Source: Methylocystis sp. MJC1 (GTDB taxonomy: Bacteria; Pseudomonadota; Alphaproteobacteria; Rhizobiales; Beijerinckiaceae). Taken from it: a stretch of 64,000 nucleotides of DNA. Position 1 is the stretch's first letter, and each line of letters begins with the position of its first letter. Shown here one piece after another: positions 46,373-54,343 of this stretch. The stretch spans positions 3,689,001-3,753,000 of the forward strand of contig NZ_CP107558.1 of assembly GCF_026427715.1 (NCBI RefSeq). The letters are read 5' to 3'. Below the pieces are notes generated by a model, which worked only from the letters and a program-made list of their open reading frames with translations, had not been told where the DNA came from and made no database searches. Both the position numbers and the translations under genes were made by a program.

Positions 46373-47638
46373 ATGCATCATTTCGATTACCGCAACGGCG
46401 CGCTCTTCGCCGAAGACGTCGCCGTGTCCGAGCTCGCGAGCGAAGTCGGGACGCCCTTCTACTGCTATTCAGCGGCGACAATCCGCCGGCACTTCCGGGT
46501 CTTCTCGCAGGCTTTCACGGGGCTCGACGCCCTCGTCTGCTATGCGATGAAGGCCAATTCCAATCAGGCCGTGCTACGCCTCCTCGCCAAGGAAGGCGCC
46601 GGCATGGACGTGGTCTCGGGTGGCGAGCTTGCCCGCGCCCTGGCGGCTGGGGTTCCGGGCTCGAAGATCACCTTCTCGGGCGTCGGCAAGACCGACGACG
46701 AGATTGCGGCGGCGCTCGACGCCGGCATCTTGTGCTTCAACGTCGAATCCGAGCCGGAGCTCGAGGCCATTTCGCGCATCGCCTCGGCCAGGGGCTGCGC
46801 GGCGCCCGTGTCTCTACGCGTCAATCCAGACGTGGATGCTCGTACCCACAAGAAGATTTCGACCGGCAAATCCGAGAATAAATTCGGCGTGCCGCTGTCG
46901 CATGCGCGCGAGGTCTACGCCCGCGCCGCGAAGCTGCCGGGCATAAAGATCACCGGCGCCGATATGCATATCGGCTCGCAGCTCACCGACCTCGAGCCTT
47001 TCGACGAGGCCTTCTCGCTGCTCGCGGAGCTGGTGCGCGACCTGCGCGCCGATGGCCATGAAATCTCCCATGTCGATCTCGGCGGCGGGCTCGGCATTCC
47101 CTATCACGAGGGCGACGATCCGCAATCCTACCATCCGGAGCGTTACGCCGAGATCGTGCGTCGGCATTTCGGCGGGCTCGGCTGCAAGCTCGTCTTCGAG
47201 CCCGGACGCCTCATCGTCGGCAACGCCGGCGTGCTGATCACCCGCGTGATCTACGTGAAGCAAGGCGAGGCCAAGACCTTCGTCATCGTCGACGCCGGCA
47301 TGAATGATCTCGTGCGGCCGACGCTCTATGACGCGCACCACGATTTGATGCCGGTGCGCGAGCCGTCGGATCGCGCCGAAATCGTCGCCGACGTCGTCGG
47401 CCCGGTCTGCGAGACGGGCGACTATCTGGCGCTGGGCCGAAAAATGCCGGAAGCCGAACCCGGCGAGCTGATCGCCGTGCTGACCTCCGGCGCCTATGGC
47501 GCGGTGCAGGCAGGGACATACAACACCCGGCCCTTGATCCCGGAGGTGCTAGTCGACGGCGCGCGCTACGCCGTGATCCGCCCGCGCCCGACCGTCGCCG
47601 AGCTTATTGCGCTGGATCGCGTGCCGGACTGGCTGTAA
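46373..47638 (+). CDS. lysA: Diaminopimelate decarboxylase
   Basis: 421 residues. PLP Lys is in CYAMKANSNQAVL, and conserved segments MHIGSQLTDLEPF, LGGGLGIPY, EPGRLIVGNAGVL and CETGDYLALGR are present. Fold III decarboxylase that makes L-lysine from meso-diaminopimelate. Follows lptM. Its last 35 bases overlap the convergent hydrolase gene. Confidence 0.96.
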   Translation: MHHFDYRNGALFAEDVAVSELASEVGTPFYCYSAATIRRHFRVFSQAFTGLDALVCYAMKANSNQAVLRLLAKEGAGMDVVSGGELARALAAGVPGSKITFSGVGKTDDEIAAALDAGILCFNVESEPELEAISRIASARGCAAPVSLRVNPDVDARTHKKISTGKSENKFGVPLSHAREVYARAAKLPGIKITGADMHIGSQLTDLEPFDEAFSLLAELVRDLRADGHEISHVDLGGGLGIPYHEGDDPQSYHPERYAEIVRRHFGGLGCKLVFEPGRLIVGNAGVLITRVIYVKQGEAKTFVIVDAGMNDLVRPTLYDAHHDLMPVREPSDRAEIVADVVGPVCETGDYLALGRKMPEAEPGELIAVLTSGAYGAVQAGTYNTRPLIPEVLVDGARYAVIRPRPTVAELIALDRVPDWL

Positions 47639-48440
47639 CGGCGGCATCGATCCAGTCCATCGTCTTTTCCAATGCGCCGGGGCTCGACAAGGCGAGATGG
47701 CTGACTCCCGGCAAGGCCATCAACCGCTTGGGCTCCCCTGCCCGCTCGAACAGCCGCCGTGCGTTGGCGGCCGGGGTGATGGCGTCGTTTTCGCCGACGA
47801 TCATCAACACCGGCGCGCGCACTTTGCCGATCGCCTCATCGGCGCGGAAGGTGTCCTCTAGGACGAGGCTCACCGGGAAGATCGGGAAGCGCGACTGCGC
47901 CACGGCGAGGACCGAGTCATAGGGCGAATCCAGCACCAGCGCCGCCGCGCCATGGCGGGCGGCGAGCATGGTCGCGACGCCCGTGCCGAGCGACTCGCCC
48001 ATCACCACGATGCGCTCGGGCTTAAAGCCACGATTGAGCGCTTCCGTATAGGCCGCCTCCGCGTCGCGCATGAGGCCCGCTTCCGATGGCTCGCCAGTCG
48101 ATCCGCCATAGCCGCGCCAAGAGATCGCCAGCAGGCCGTAGCCATGGCGCGTCAATGTATCGAAGCGCTTCTTGCGATCGGCCAGGGGACCCGCGTTGCC
48201 CTGAAAATAGAGAATGAGCGGAAAGCGCGCGTCTTTCGGGGCGCGATGCCAGGCTTCGAGCGTCTCCCCGTCCTCGGTCTTGAGCCGTAGCGTCTCGACA
48301 TCTGAGAGCCCCGCTTGCACGGGCGTCACCAGGAGCGCATGCCGAGGATAGATCATGGCGCGCTGCTGGACGGCGAGGCCGGTGAATGAGAGAAGATAAA
48401 TCGTTGTGACGCTAGCGAGCGTTATCTTGAGCCATTTCAC
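47604..48440 (-). CDS. Membrane-anchored alpha/beta hydrolase
   Basis: 278 residues from GTG 48440, with GGGAG ten bases upstream. One N-terminal helix (about 5-25) is followed by an alpha/beta hydrolase domain with nucleophile Ser in VVMGESLGTG, a downstream Asp in IVGENDAITP and His in PGVSHLALS. Similar to the Bem46/serine peptidase-like group. Substrate unknown. The 3' end overlaps lysA by 35 bases on the other strand. Confidence 0.85.
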   Translation of the reverse strand: MKWLKITLASVTTIYLLSFTGLAVQQRAMIYPRHALLVTPVQAGLSDVETLRLKTEDGETLEAWHRAPKDARFPLILYFQGNAGPLADRKKRFDTLTRHGYGLLAISWRGYGGSTGEPSEAGLMRDAEAAYTEALNRGFKPERIVVMGESLGTGVATMLAARHGAAALVLDSPYDSVLAVAQSRFPIFPVSLVLEDTFRADEAIGKVRAPVLMIVGENDAITPAANARRLFERAGEPKRLMALPGVSHLALSSPGALEKTMDWIDAAVTASPARDPAQ

Positions 48441-48460
48441 GGCGCTGTCTCTCCCAAAGC

Positions 48461-48536
48461 CGTCATTGCGAGCGAAGCGAAGCAATCCAGAGCAGCGATG
48501 GGGCTCTGGATTGCTTCGCTTCGCTCGCAATGACGG
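48461..48536. repeat. Dispersed palindromic repeat, family B
   Basis: A 76-base copy between the hydrolase start and the epimerase stop. The ends CGTCATTGCGAGCGAAGCGA and TTCGCTCGCAATGACGG are nearly perfect reverse complements, with inner ATCCAGAGC / GCTCTGGAT arms. Confidence 0.85.
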
Positions 48537-48544
48537 GAGTCCGG

Positions 48545-49555
48545 TCAAAGCCGCAACGGCCCCTTCTTCTCCCGATACTCGCGATACCAGTCGACGAGCG
48601 CCCTCACCCCCTCCTCCACCGAAGTCTGCGGACGGTATCCCGTGAGCCGCTCAAGGAGATCGGCGGAGGCGAAGGTGCGCGGCACGTCGCCCTTCTGCAT
48701 CTCGAGATAATTGCGGATCGCCTTTTTGCCTGCCGCTTTTTCCAGCGTGTCGATAAAGTCGAGCAAAGGCGCCGGCGCGCCGCGGCCGATGTTCACGATG
48801 CGATAGGGCGCCTGCGGCGAGACCGAGTCGTCGCCCGAGCCGCGCTCTGGAACGCAATCCATCAGCCGCGCAACCGCCTCGACGAGATCCTCCACATAAG
48901 TGAAGTCGCGCGACATATTGCCGTGATTATAGATGTCGATAGGCCGGCCGCTTTCGATCGCCTCGAGGAATTTCAACGGCGCCATGTCGGGCCGGCCCCA
49001 AGGGCCATAGACCGTGAAGAAGCGGAACATGGTCGTCGGGATCGACCACAGATGCGCATAAGAATGCGCCATCGCCTCGCCCGCCTTTTTGCTTGCAGCG
49101 TATAGCGTCAGCGGATGGTCGGTTTTGTCGTCCTCGCGGAAGGGCACGGTCGGGCTCGCGCCATAGACCGAGCTTGTCGAGGCGATGAGGAGATGGCGCG
49201 GCTTCAACATGCGCGCGATCTCCAGCACGTTGAAGGTCCCGACCAGATTGGACTCGACGTAAGCGCGCGGATTTTCGAGGCTGTAGCGCACGCCCGCTTG
49301 CGCCGCGAGATGGATGATGACGTCGGGGGCGCTGCGCTCGGCGGCCTGCGTCAGCGCCGCCATATCCTCGAGCATCGCGACCGTGTCGCGAAAGCCTTCT
49401 TCGCGCGCCAGAATTTCGCGCCGCGCCTCCTTCAGGCGTGGATCGTAATAGGGCGTCATGCCGTCGAAGCCGTCGACCGTGTGGCCCTGCGCCAGCAGCC
49501 GCCGCGCGAGGTGGAAGCCGATGAAGCCGGAAGTGCCGGTGATGAAAACGCGCAT
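48545..49555 (-). CDS. NAD-dependent UDP-sugar epimerase (UDP-glucuronate 4-epimerase type)
   Basis: 336 residues. The Rossmann motif [14 protein letters not shown] is at the N-terminus and the catalytic Tyr-Lys pair lies in [16 protein letters not shown]. The segment [16 protein letters not shown] and [12 protein letters not shown] match the UDP-glucuronate epimerase branch. It would supply UDP-galacturonate for envelope polysaccharide. No other polysaccharide gene is adjacent except the distant CelD-like gene. Alternative: UDP-glucose 4-epimerase. Confidence 0.88.
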   Translation of the reverse strand: MRVFITGTSGFIGFHLARRLLAQGHTVDGFDGMTPYYDPRLKEARREILAREEGFRDTVAMLEDMAALTQAAERSAPDVIIHLAAQAGVRYSLENPRAYVESNLVGTFNVLEIARMLKPRHLLIASTSSVYGASPTVPFREDDKTDHPLTLYAASKKAGEAMAHSYAHLWSIPTTMFRFFTVYGPWGRPDMAPLKFLEAIESGRPIDIYNHGNMSRDFTYVEDLVEAVARLMDCVPERGSGDDSVSPQAPYRIVNIGRGAPAPLLDFIDTLEKAAGKKAIRNYLEMQKGDVPRTFASADLLERLTGYRPQTSVEEGVRALVDWYREYREKKGPLRL

Positions 49556-49671
49556 CGCTTAGCCTGGCTCTGGGCGGACAGATCGCCGCCGCGCCGTCTT
49601 GGGCAATCGCCTTGCCCCTGTCAACGCGCGCCTTGGCGCGTTAGGCTGCGACGAAGATGCGGAGCGAGACG

Positions 49672-50271
49672 ATGGACGCCCCAAACCACCCGCTCTTGTT
49701 GCGGGTCCTGCATTGGATCAACGCCTTCGCGGTGATCGTGATGATCCTGTCCGGCTGGCGGATCTATGACGCCTCGCCACTCTATGGCTTCCTGTTCCCG
49801 GTCGACTTCACGCTCGGCGGCTGGCTCGCCGGGGCGCTGGCCTGGCACTTCGCGGCGATGTGGTTACTCGCAGCCAATCTCCTCGCCTATCTGCTTTATG
49901 GAATCGCAACCGGTCGTTTCCTGCGTCTTTTCCTGCCGCCGTGGCCGGGCGCGATCTGGCGTGACGCGCGCAGTGTCGTGACGGGCCGCATGACGCATGT
50001 TCACGGCCGCTACAACGCGGCGCAACGCGCGGCTTACGTCTTCGCGATTCTCGCAACCATCGTCGCAATCCTCTCCGGGCTCGCCTTGTGGAAGCCCGTG
50101 CAATTGCAGGAGCTGACCGCGCTCATGGGCGGCTTCGAGACAGCGCGGCGCGTGCATTTCTTCGCCATGGCGGCGCTGGTTTGCTTCCTTCTCGCCCATA
50201 TCTCACTGGCGCTTTCGAATAAAAGCGCTCTGAAAGCCATGACGATCGGAAGCAAGGAGCGGGCGCAGTGA
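49672..50271 (+). CDS. Cytochrome b561-like membrane subunit
   Basis: 199 residues from ATG 49672 with GGAG eight bases upstream. Four to five helices carry His residues suited to heme b ligation: RVLHWINAF, LAWHFAAMW, ARRVHFFAM and LLAHISLAL. It would carry electrons through the inner membrane. It is coupled by a four-base overlap to a molybdopterin oxidoreductase gene, so the two likely form a YedZ/YedY-like or similar exported redox pair. Confidence 0.82.
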   Translation: MDAPNHPLLLRVLHWINAFAVIVMILSGWRIYDASPLYGFLFPVDFTLGGWLAGALAWHFAAMWLLAANLLAYLLYGIATGRFLRLFLPPWPGAIWRDARSVVTGRMTHVHGRYNAAQRAAYVFAILATIVAILSGLALWKPVQLQELTALMGGFETARRVHFFAMAALVCFLLAHISLALSNKSALKAMTIGSKERAQ

Positions 50272-51014
50272 AACGCAAAATCTCCCTTGCTGATTTCCGC
50301 CCGCAACTCGAACGCGTCGAACGCCGGCTTTTCCTGAAGCAAAGCCTCTCTCTCGGCGCGCTGACCATGCTTTCCGGCTGCACGCTGAAAGACGAAGACG
50401 CTGTCGACCGCCTGCTCTTCGCCATGTCGCGCTTCAACGACGCCGCGCAGGCGGCGCTCTTCAACCCAGGCAAGCTCGCGCCTGTCTATTCCGAGGCCGA
50501 GATCACGACGCCTTTTCCCTTCAACGCCTATTACGAAGAGGGGCTCGCGCCGGTGATCGACGGCGAGCGCTATCGCTTGCTGCTGTCGGGGCTCATCGAA
50601 AACAAGCGCCCCTGGTCGTTGCAAGAACTGCGCGACCTGCCGCAGGTCTCGCAGATCACGCGCCACGTCTGTGTCGAAGGCTGGAGCGCCATCGGCAAAT
50701 GGGGCGGCGTTCCGTTCCGAGTGTTCCTCGAACGCATCGGCGCAGATATGACTGCGCGCTATGTCGGCTTCCGCTGCGCCGATAATTATTCGACGAGCAT
50801 CGACATGCCAAGCGCGCTGCATCCGCAGACGCTGCTCGCTTTGGATTTTCCTGGCCGACCGGGAGAGACCAAATACGGCTTCCCCGTGAAGATCCGCATT
50901 CCGACCAAGCTCGGTTTCAAAAATCCCAAATTCGTCACCGAGATCTTTATCACGAATGACAATCCCGGCGGTTACTGGGAAGACAAGGGCTACAACTGGT
51001 TCAGCGGGTCGTAA
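50268..51014 (+). CDS. Tat-exported molybdopterin-dependent oxidoreductase (sulfite oxidase fold)
   Basis: 248 residues starting at GTG 50268. A twin-arginine motif (ERRLFLKQS, about 19-27) precedes a lipobox-like MLSGC (Cys38), so it may be a Tat-exported lipoprotein. The sulfite-oxidase fold follows, with the molybdenum-ligating Cys135 in TRHVCVEGWSAIGKWGG and the downstream GETKYGFPVKIRIPTKLGFK segment typical of MsrP/YedY relatives. Partner is the cytochrome b gene upstream. Substrate unknown; methionine sulfoxide is only one possibility. Confidence 0.85.
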   Translation: MKRKISLADFRPQLERVERRLFLKQSLSLGALTMLSGCTLKDEDAVDRLLFAMSRFNDAAQAALFNPGKLAPVYSEAEITTPFPFNAYYEEGLAPVIDGERYRLLLSGLIENKRPWSLQELRDLPQVSQITRHVCVEGWSAIGKWGGVPFRVFLERIGADMTARYVGFRCADNYSTSIDMPSALHPQTLLALDFPGRPGETKYGFPVKIRIPTKLGFKNPKFVTEIFITNDNPGGYWEDKGYNWFSGS

Positions 51015-51024
51015 CTGTCATCCC

Positions 51025-51131
51025 TAGAGCGGTTTCTTGTCTGACTGAATCGAAGGGGATTCACGAATCGGCTCCGGTCTACTTCTTCGCCGCAGGGGGG
51101 CGTGAGCCCTCGTTGAAAAGAAACCGCTCTA
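51025..51131. repeat. 107-base element bounded by 14-bp inverted repeats
   Basis: TAGAGCGGTTTCTT (51025-51038) and AAGAAACCGCTCTA (51118-51131) are perfect inverted repeats around a 79-base core, 11 bases after the molybdoprotein stop. A similar arm (AAAGCGGTTTCTTT) occurs near 18487. It may be a small non-autonomous element or a terminator-like fold. Confidence 0.6.
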
Positions 51132-51295
51132 AGATGGAACGCCCCGTTGCCGCGGCGCTTTATTAACCTCATTGTCCCTGCAGTGTTTCCGCGATTGAGA
51201 GCCAGCCTTTCCCGGGGTTGTTCATCCCTAGTAGTTGCCCCATTCAACGCCTTTTTCGGGCGTGGACGAACAACCTACCCCAAGTGCTGCAGGGG

Positions 51296-51373
51296 TTAGA
51301 TTTCAGCCGACTCGTAGCTCGTGACTTCCATGCCGACGCAAACTTCGACGATTACCGGGCTCGACCACGTCAT
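51296..51373 (-). CDS. pqqA: PQQ precursor peptide PqqA
   Basis: A 25-residue gene on the minus strand. The peptide reads MTWSSPVIVEVCVGMEV followed by TSYESAEI and a stop. It carries the invariant Glu16 and Tyr20 in the EVTSY motif, the residues fused to form pyrroloquinoline quinone. AAGGAG lies seven bases before the ATG, a strong ribosome site. No pqqB, C, D or E gene follows within the window, so the copy stands alone or feeds enzymes made elsewhere. PQQ is the cofactor of the MxaFI methanol dehydrogenase encoded 11 kb away. The neighbouring mxaY-like kinase gene is on the same strand upstream. Confidence 0.9.
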   Translation of the reverse strand: MTWSSPVIVEVCVGMEVTSYESAEI

Positions 51374-51511
51374 GACGATCTCCTTCTCATTGGGCCCTGG
51401 ATCAGGCCCTTGAGAAAGATAACAACGCGCGCTGCTTCGTTCAGCCTGAAAATTTGCCAACGGACCATTCCAAACCTTCCCGACGAAGCTTGCCCCTTTG
51501 AAGCATCAGCC

Positions 51512-52909
51512 CTACTCCCGATCAGGCTCCTCTTCGTCGCGGATCGGCAGCGAGACGAACACCCGCGTGCCGCCGGCTGCGCGCCGCTCCACTTTCATCC
51601 TGCCGCCCAACCCCTGCACGCGCTCGCGCATGCCGAGCAGGCCCATTCCCGAACGATGCTCCGCCGCGAGGCCGATCCCATCGTCCTCGACAATGACAAT
51701 CAATGTCGGCGCATCCTCGGTTTCGCTTTCGCCCCGGTCGCCGAACCTATCCCACCCGAACTCGAGAGTGACCTGCGCCCAATTCGCATTAGCGTGCCGG
51801 AAGACGTTGGTTACGCTCTCCTGAACGACTCTATACGCCGTGAAGGCCGTCGTCTCGTCGAGGGATGACAAATCATAAGGGGAGGACAACCGAAGCTCGA
51901 CCTCCGGATGGCCCGCAGACCAGGATGCAAAAAGATTTTTGAGGGCCGCCTCGAGCCCAAGTTCAGATAGACCCTTTGGCCTCAAGCGTCCGAGCAGGCC
52001 CCGGAACAAAGACTGAAGCGCTTCGCTCGCCCTGTCCATGATCGCGCTGAGCTGCCGTAATCGCACGGGATCCGGCGGAGATTGCGCGACAACCTCTTGT
52101 AGAGAAGCCGCCGCCGCGCGGATCGAAAACAAACATGGTCCCGCCTCGTCGTGGAGATCTCGGGCGATTTCCTTACGCTCGCTGTCCCCAATCTCGATAA
52201 TTTCGTTTACGAGATCGCGGTTTTCCTGCCGCATGCGGTCAAGCGTCGTCGCCAGCGAATTGAGCGCGTTCGAAATGTTGCGAAACTCGGAGGCGCCGCG
52301 CGGCGCGATCCGAATGCCGCTCTTCCCAGCCTCGAGGTCTGCGAGGCCAGCCTGCAGCGCTCCGAACGGCGTGAGCGAAAAGCGAATGAGCAGCAGCAAG
52401 AGTATGACAATCGCGAGCGTCACCACGAGGCTAATCGATGCCAGCCACGTCATGTCGGACCAAATTTCTTCCAGCTCATCAAGCGGATTGGAGACAATCG
52501 CCACGCTGCCGTAATCACGCGCGTTGACACGGATGGGCACGAGGATGACTCGTGGCGAGGGAACGCCGACGAGCTTGACGAACCATGTCGGCGGATCGTC
52601 GTCTGAGGCGTGGTCCGCCATCGACCATTGCGTCGGCGGCGCTTCGCCTCGTTCGAGTATCTTGATGTCGACATGGCGTAGGGCGCCAAGATTTGCATAA
52701 AGTCTGCGCAGAACGAGCGTCGGGTTCTCGTCATCGGGAAGACTTGCAATTGATGTCAGGACGAATTCCCGAACAAGACGGAGATTACTTCCCGCCTCTG
52801 CACGAATACGCGGCCCCGCGTGCATCGATTGAATCGTGAGATTGATCAGCAGCGTTGCAAGAAGGACGAAACCGATAAGCCAGCTCAACCCGACTTTCAG
52901 TGAGATCAT
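51512..52909 (-). CDS. mxaY: NarX/DegS-type sensor histidine kinase, probable MxaY/MoxY homologue
   Basis: 465 residues from ATG 52909. Two helices (about 8-28 and 155-178) flank a periplasmic sensor. HAMP and coiled-coil segments lead to a HisKA_3 domain with His253 in ERKEIARDLHDEAGPCLFS, then an ATPase domain with VQESVTNVFRHANA, EDDGIGL and GMGLLGMRERVQGLGG. The kinase is divergent from a LuxR-type regulator gene 105 bases away, so the two are cognate. Next to the mxa cluster this fits MoxY of Paracoccus and MxaY of methanotrophs, which control methanol dehydrogenase expression. The specific symbol is by context. Confidence 0.72.
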   Translation of the reverse strand: MISLKVGLSWLIGFVLLATLLINLTIQSMHAGPRIRAEAGSNLRLVREFVLTSIASLPDDENPTLVLRRLYANLGALRHVDIKILERGEAPPTQWSMADHASDDDPPTWFVKLVGVPSPRVILVPIRVNARDYGSVAIVSNPLDELEEIWSDMTWLASISLVVTLAIVILLLLLIRFSLTPFGALQAGLADLEAGKSGIRIAPRGASEFRNISNALNSLATTLDRMRQENRDLVNEIIEIGDSERKEIARDLHDEAGPCLFSIRAAAASLQEVVAQSPPDPVRLRQLSAIMDRASEALQSLFRGLLGRLRPKGLSELGLEAALKNLFASWSAGHPEVELRLSSPYDLSSLDETTAFTAYRVVQESVTNVFRHANANWAQVTLEFGWDRFGDRGESETEDAPTLIVIVEDDGIGLAAEHRSGMGLLGMRERVQGLGGRMKVERRAAGGTRVFVSLPIRDEEEPDRE

Positions 52910-53014
52910 TAGTCGTCGCCTTGAAAGAACGGCCTCGAAAAGGCCACAAGACGATTGACACCGCGCTCGGTTTTTCACAACAAAGATTAAGGTCCACAAG
53001 AAGAAAAAAATATC
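52910..53014. promoter_or_regulatory. Divergent promoter region of the mxaY/mxaB pair
   Basis: 105 bases between the starts of kinase and regulator. A TTGACA hexamer (52955-52960) points toward mxaB but no good -10 was found at standard spacing. A small hairpin (GGCCTCGAAAAGGCC, 52931-52945) is present. Confidence 0.35.
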
Positions 53015-53647
53015 ATGCGGGTTTTGATCGTCGACGACCATCCGATGGTGATCGAGGGCTGCCGTGGCATGCTCGCCGGCCAAAAAGACATCGAGGTGTT
53101 CGAGGCCCACAACGCCGACGAGGCGCTGGAGAAATACGCGTCGGGAGCTCCGGACGTCATCGTTCTCGACATCAACCTTCCCGGCGTCTCCGGCTTCGAG
53201 CTGCTACGCCTCCTGCTGAAGCGCAATCCCAACGCGAAAGTGATCGTCTTCACCATGAACGACGATCCCGTCTTCGCAGCGCGCGCGATCGAACGCGGCG
53301 CAAAGGGCTATCTGGCCAAAAGCGAGGATCCGAAAGTCTTCGTCAAAGCGATCCGATCCGTCGAGGCGGGCGAACGCTATCTGTCGGGCAATCTGGCGCT
53401 GAAGCTCGCATTCGCCGATCAGAGCCTGACCAAAAATCCGCTCGACGCGCTCAACAGCCGTGAGATCGAAATCCTGCGCAACCTGGCCAATGGCAAGGAC
53501 ATGACCGAGATCGCGCATATTTTGAAGGTCTCTTATAAAACGGTCGCGAATAATTGCATCTTGCTGAAGCGCAAGCTCGGCGCACGATCGAAGGCCGACC
53601 TTTTGCGCATCGCGGTTGAAAACAAAGTTGCGATGAAATTGGTTTGA
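53015..53647 (+). CDS. mxaB: LuxR/NarL-type response regulator, probable MxaB/MoxX
   Basis: 210 residues. Receiver domain with acidic VDDH and phospho-Asp52 in VIVLDINLPGVSG; conserved Lys in KGYLAKSED. LuxR-type helix-turn-helix (about 145-205) with LNSREIEILRNLANGKDMTE and VSYKTVANNCILLKRKLGAR. The position near mxaD and next to a NarX-type kinase matches MxaB of methylotrophs (and MoxX of Paracoccus), which activates the mxa operon. It runs opposite to the mxa genes, with a family A repeat right after its stop. Confidence 0.8.
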   Translation: MRVLIVDDHPMVIEGCRGMLAGQKDIEVFEAHNADEALEKYASGAPDVIVLDINLPGVSGFELLRLLLKRNPNAKVIVFTMNDDPVFAARAIERGAKGYLAKSEDPKVFVKAIRSVEAGERYLSGNLALKLAFADQSLTKNPLDALNSREIEILRNLANGKDMTEIAHILKVSYKTVANNCILLKRKLGARSKADLLRIAVENKVAMKLV

Positions 53648-53648
53648 A

Positions 53649-53812
53649 ACGAGATCCGCTTGATTGGTTCGGTGTCATTCCCGACGCTCGCGAAGCGAGC
53701 GATCGGGAATCCAGAGCAAAACCAACGCTCTTGTGGCTCTGGATTCCCGGTCGGGCTTTCAGCCCGCCGGGAATGACAAGTCCCCAATGCCAGCTGTTCA
53801 AACGGAAATGGT
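53649..53812 (+). repeat. Dispersed palindromic repeat, family A, copy 3
   Basis: 164-base element that starts two bases after the mxaB stop and ends 13 bases before the stop of the convergent lipoprotein gene. Its nested arms (GTCATTCCCGACGC, GGAATCCAGAGC and inverses) are almost perfect. In position it could act as a bidirectional transcription end for mxaB and the mxa operon. Confidence 0.87.
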
Positions 53813-53825
53813 TTGAGAGCCCCGT

Positions 53826-54341
53826 CTATCTGAACTGCTTTTGTGTCTCGTAGCGCGCCGAGAGCAGGCGCAATGCGTCGTCGCGCGCCGCGCCTTTGTG
53901 GCGCAGATTGTAATAATGTTGGCAAAGCTCGCCATAAGTCTGCTTCTGCCCGGCTGCGGCGGCGACATTGGCGAGCGCCTTCAGCAGCCCCGCGTAATCT
54001 TCCAAGCTCCCATCTGCCATTAGCATCTTGCCGATTTGCGCGGTCCGATTGGCAAGCATGCGGTCAGACTCGAGGAAATGTGGGCGCGCCGCGAGCAGCG
54101 CCTCGCGCATGCGTCCCACCGCCAAGTCGTTGGCGGGGAGGTCCCGACCAACTTCCCGGCTCGCGAGCCAGAGAGCGGGGTCGACGTGGTCGACCGCCCG
54201 GAGCCAGGCCGCGTCGGTTTTGCCATCCTGCGCCTCGATCACATCATCGGAGCCGCCCGCGCGATCCTCTTCGCCGCAAGCGACGCAGAGGAGGCACGCG
54301 AGCAGCGCGAGGCCTGTCTTCGGGACGCTGAACAGCGCCAC
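53826..54341 (-). CDS. Lipoprotein at the end of the mxa operon, function unknown
   Basis: 171 residues from GTG 54341, two bases after the mxaD stop. A lipoprotein signal (LALLACLLCVACGEE, acylated Cys about 22) is followed by an acidic, helical periplasmic domain with ARPHFLESDRMLANRTAQIG. It occupies the place of mxaE/mxaH-like genes after mxaD in other methylotrophs, but I cannot assign it to either. It ends near a family A repeat. The in-frame region upstream of the GTG overlaps mxaD and was not included. Confidence 0.75.
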   Translation of the reverse strand: MALFSVPKTGLALLACLLCVACGEEDRAGGSDDVIEAQDGKTDAAWLRAVDHVDPALWLASREVGRDLPANDLAVGRMREALLAARPHFLESDRMLANRTAQIGKMLMADGSLEDYAGLLKALANVAAAAGQKQTYGELCQHYYNLRHKGAARDDALRLLSARYETQKQFR

Positions 54342-54343
54342 CC

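Noticed and set aside
51015..51511. Full pqqABCDE operon
   Set aside because: Only pqqA is found. The region downstream of it runs into the convergent molybdoprotein gene, and no pqqB-E sequence is present in the window.
51218..51868. 216-codon plus-strand open frame over the pqqA region
   Set aside because: Its right part is antisense to the histidine kinase and its left part is antisense to pqqA; no family similarity.
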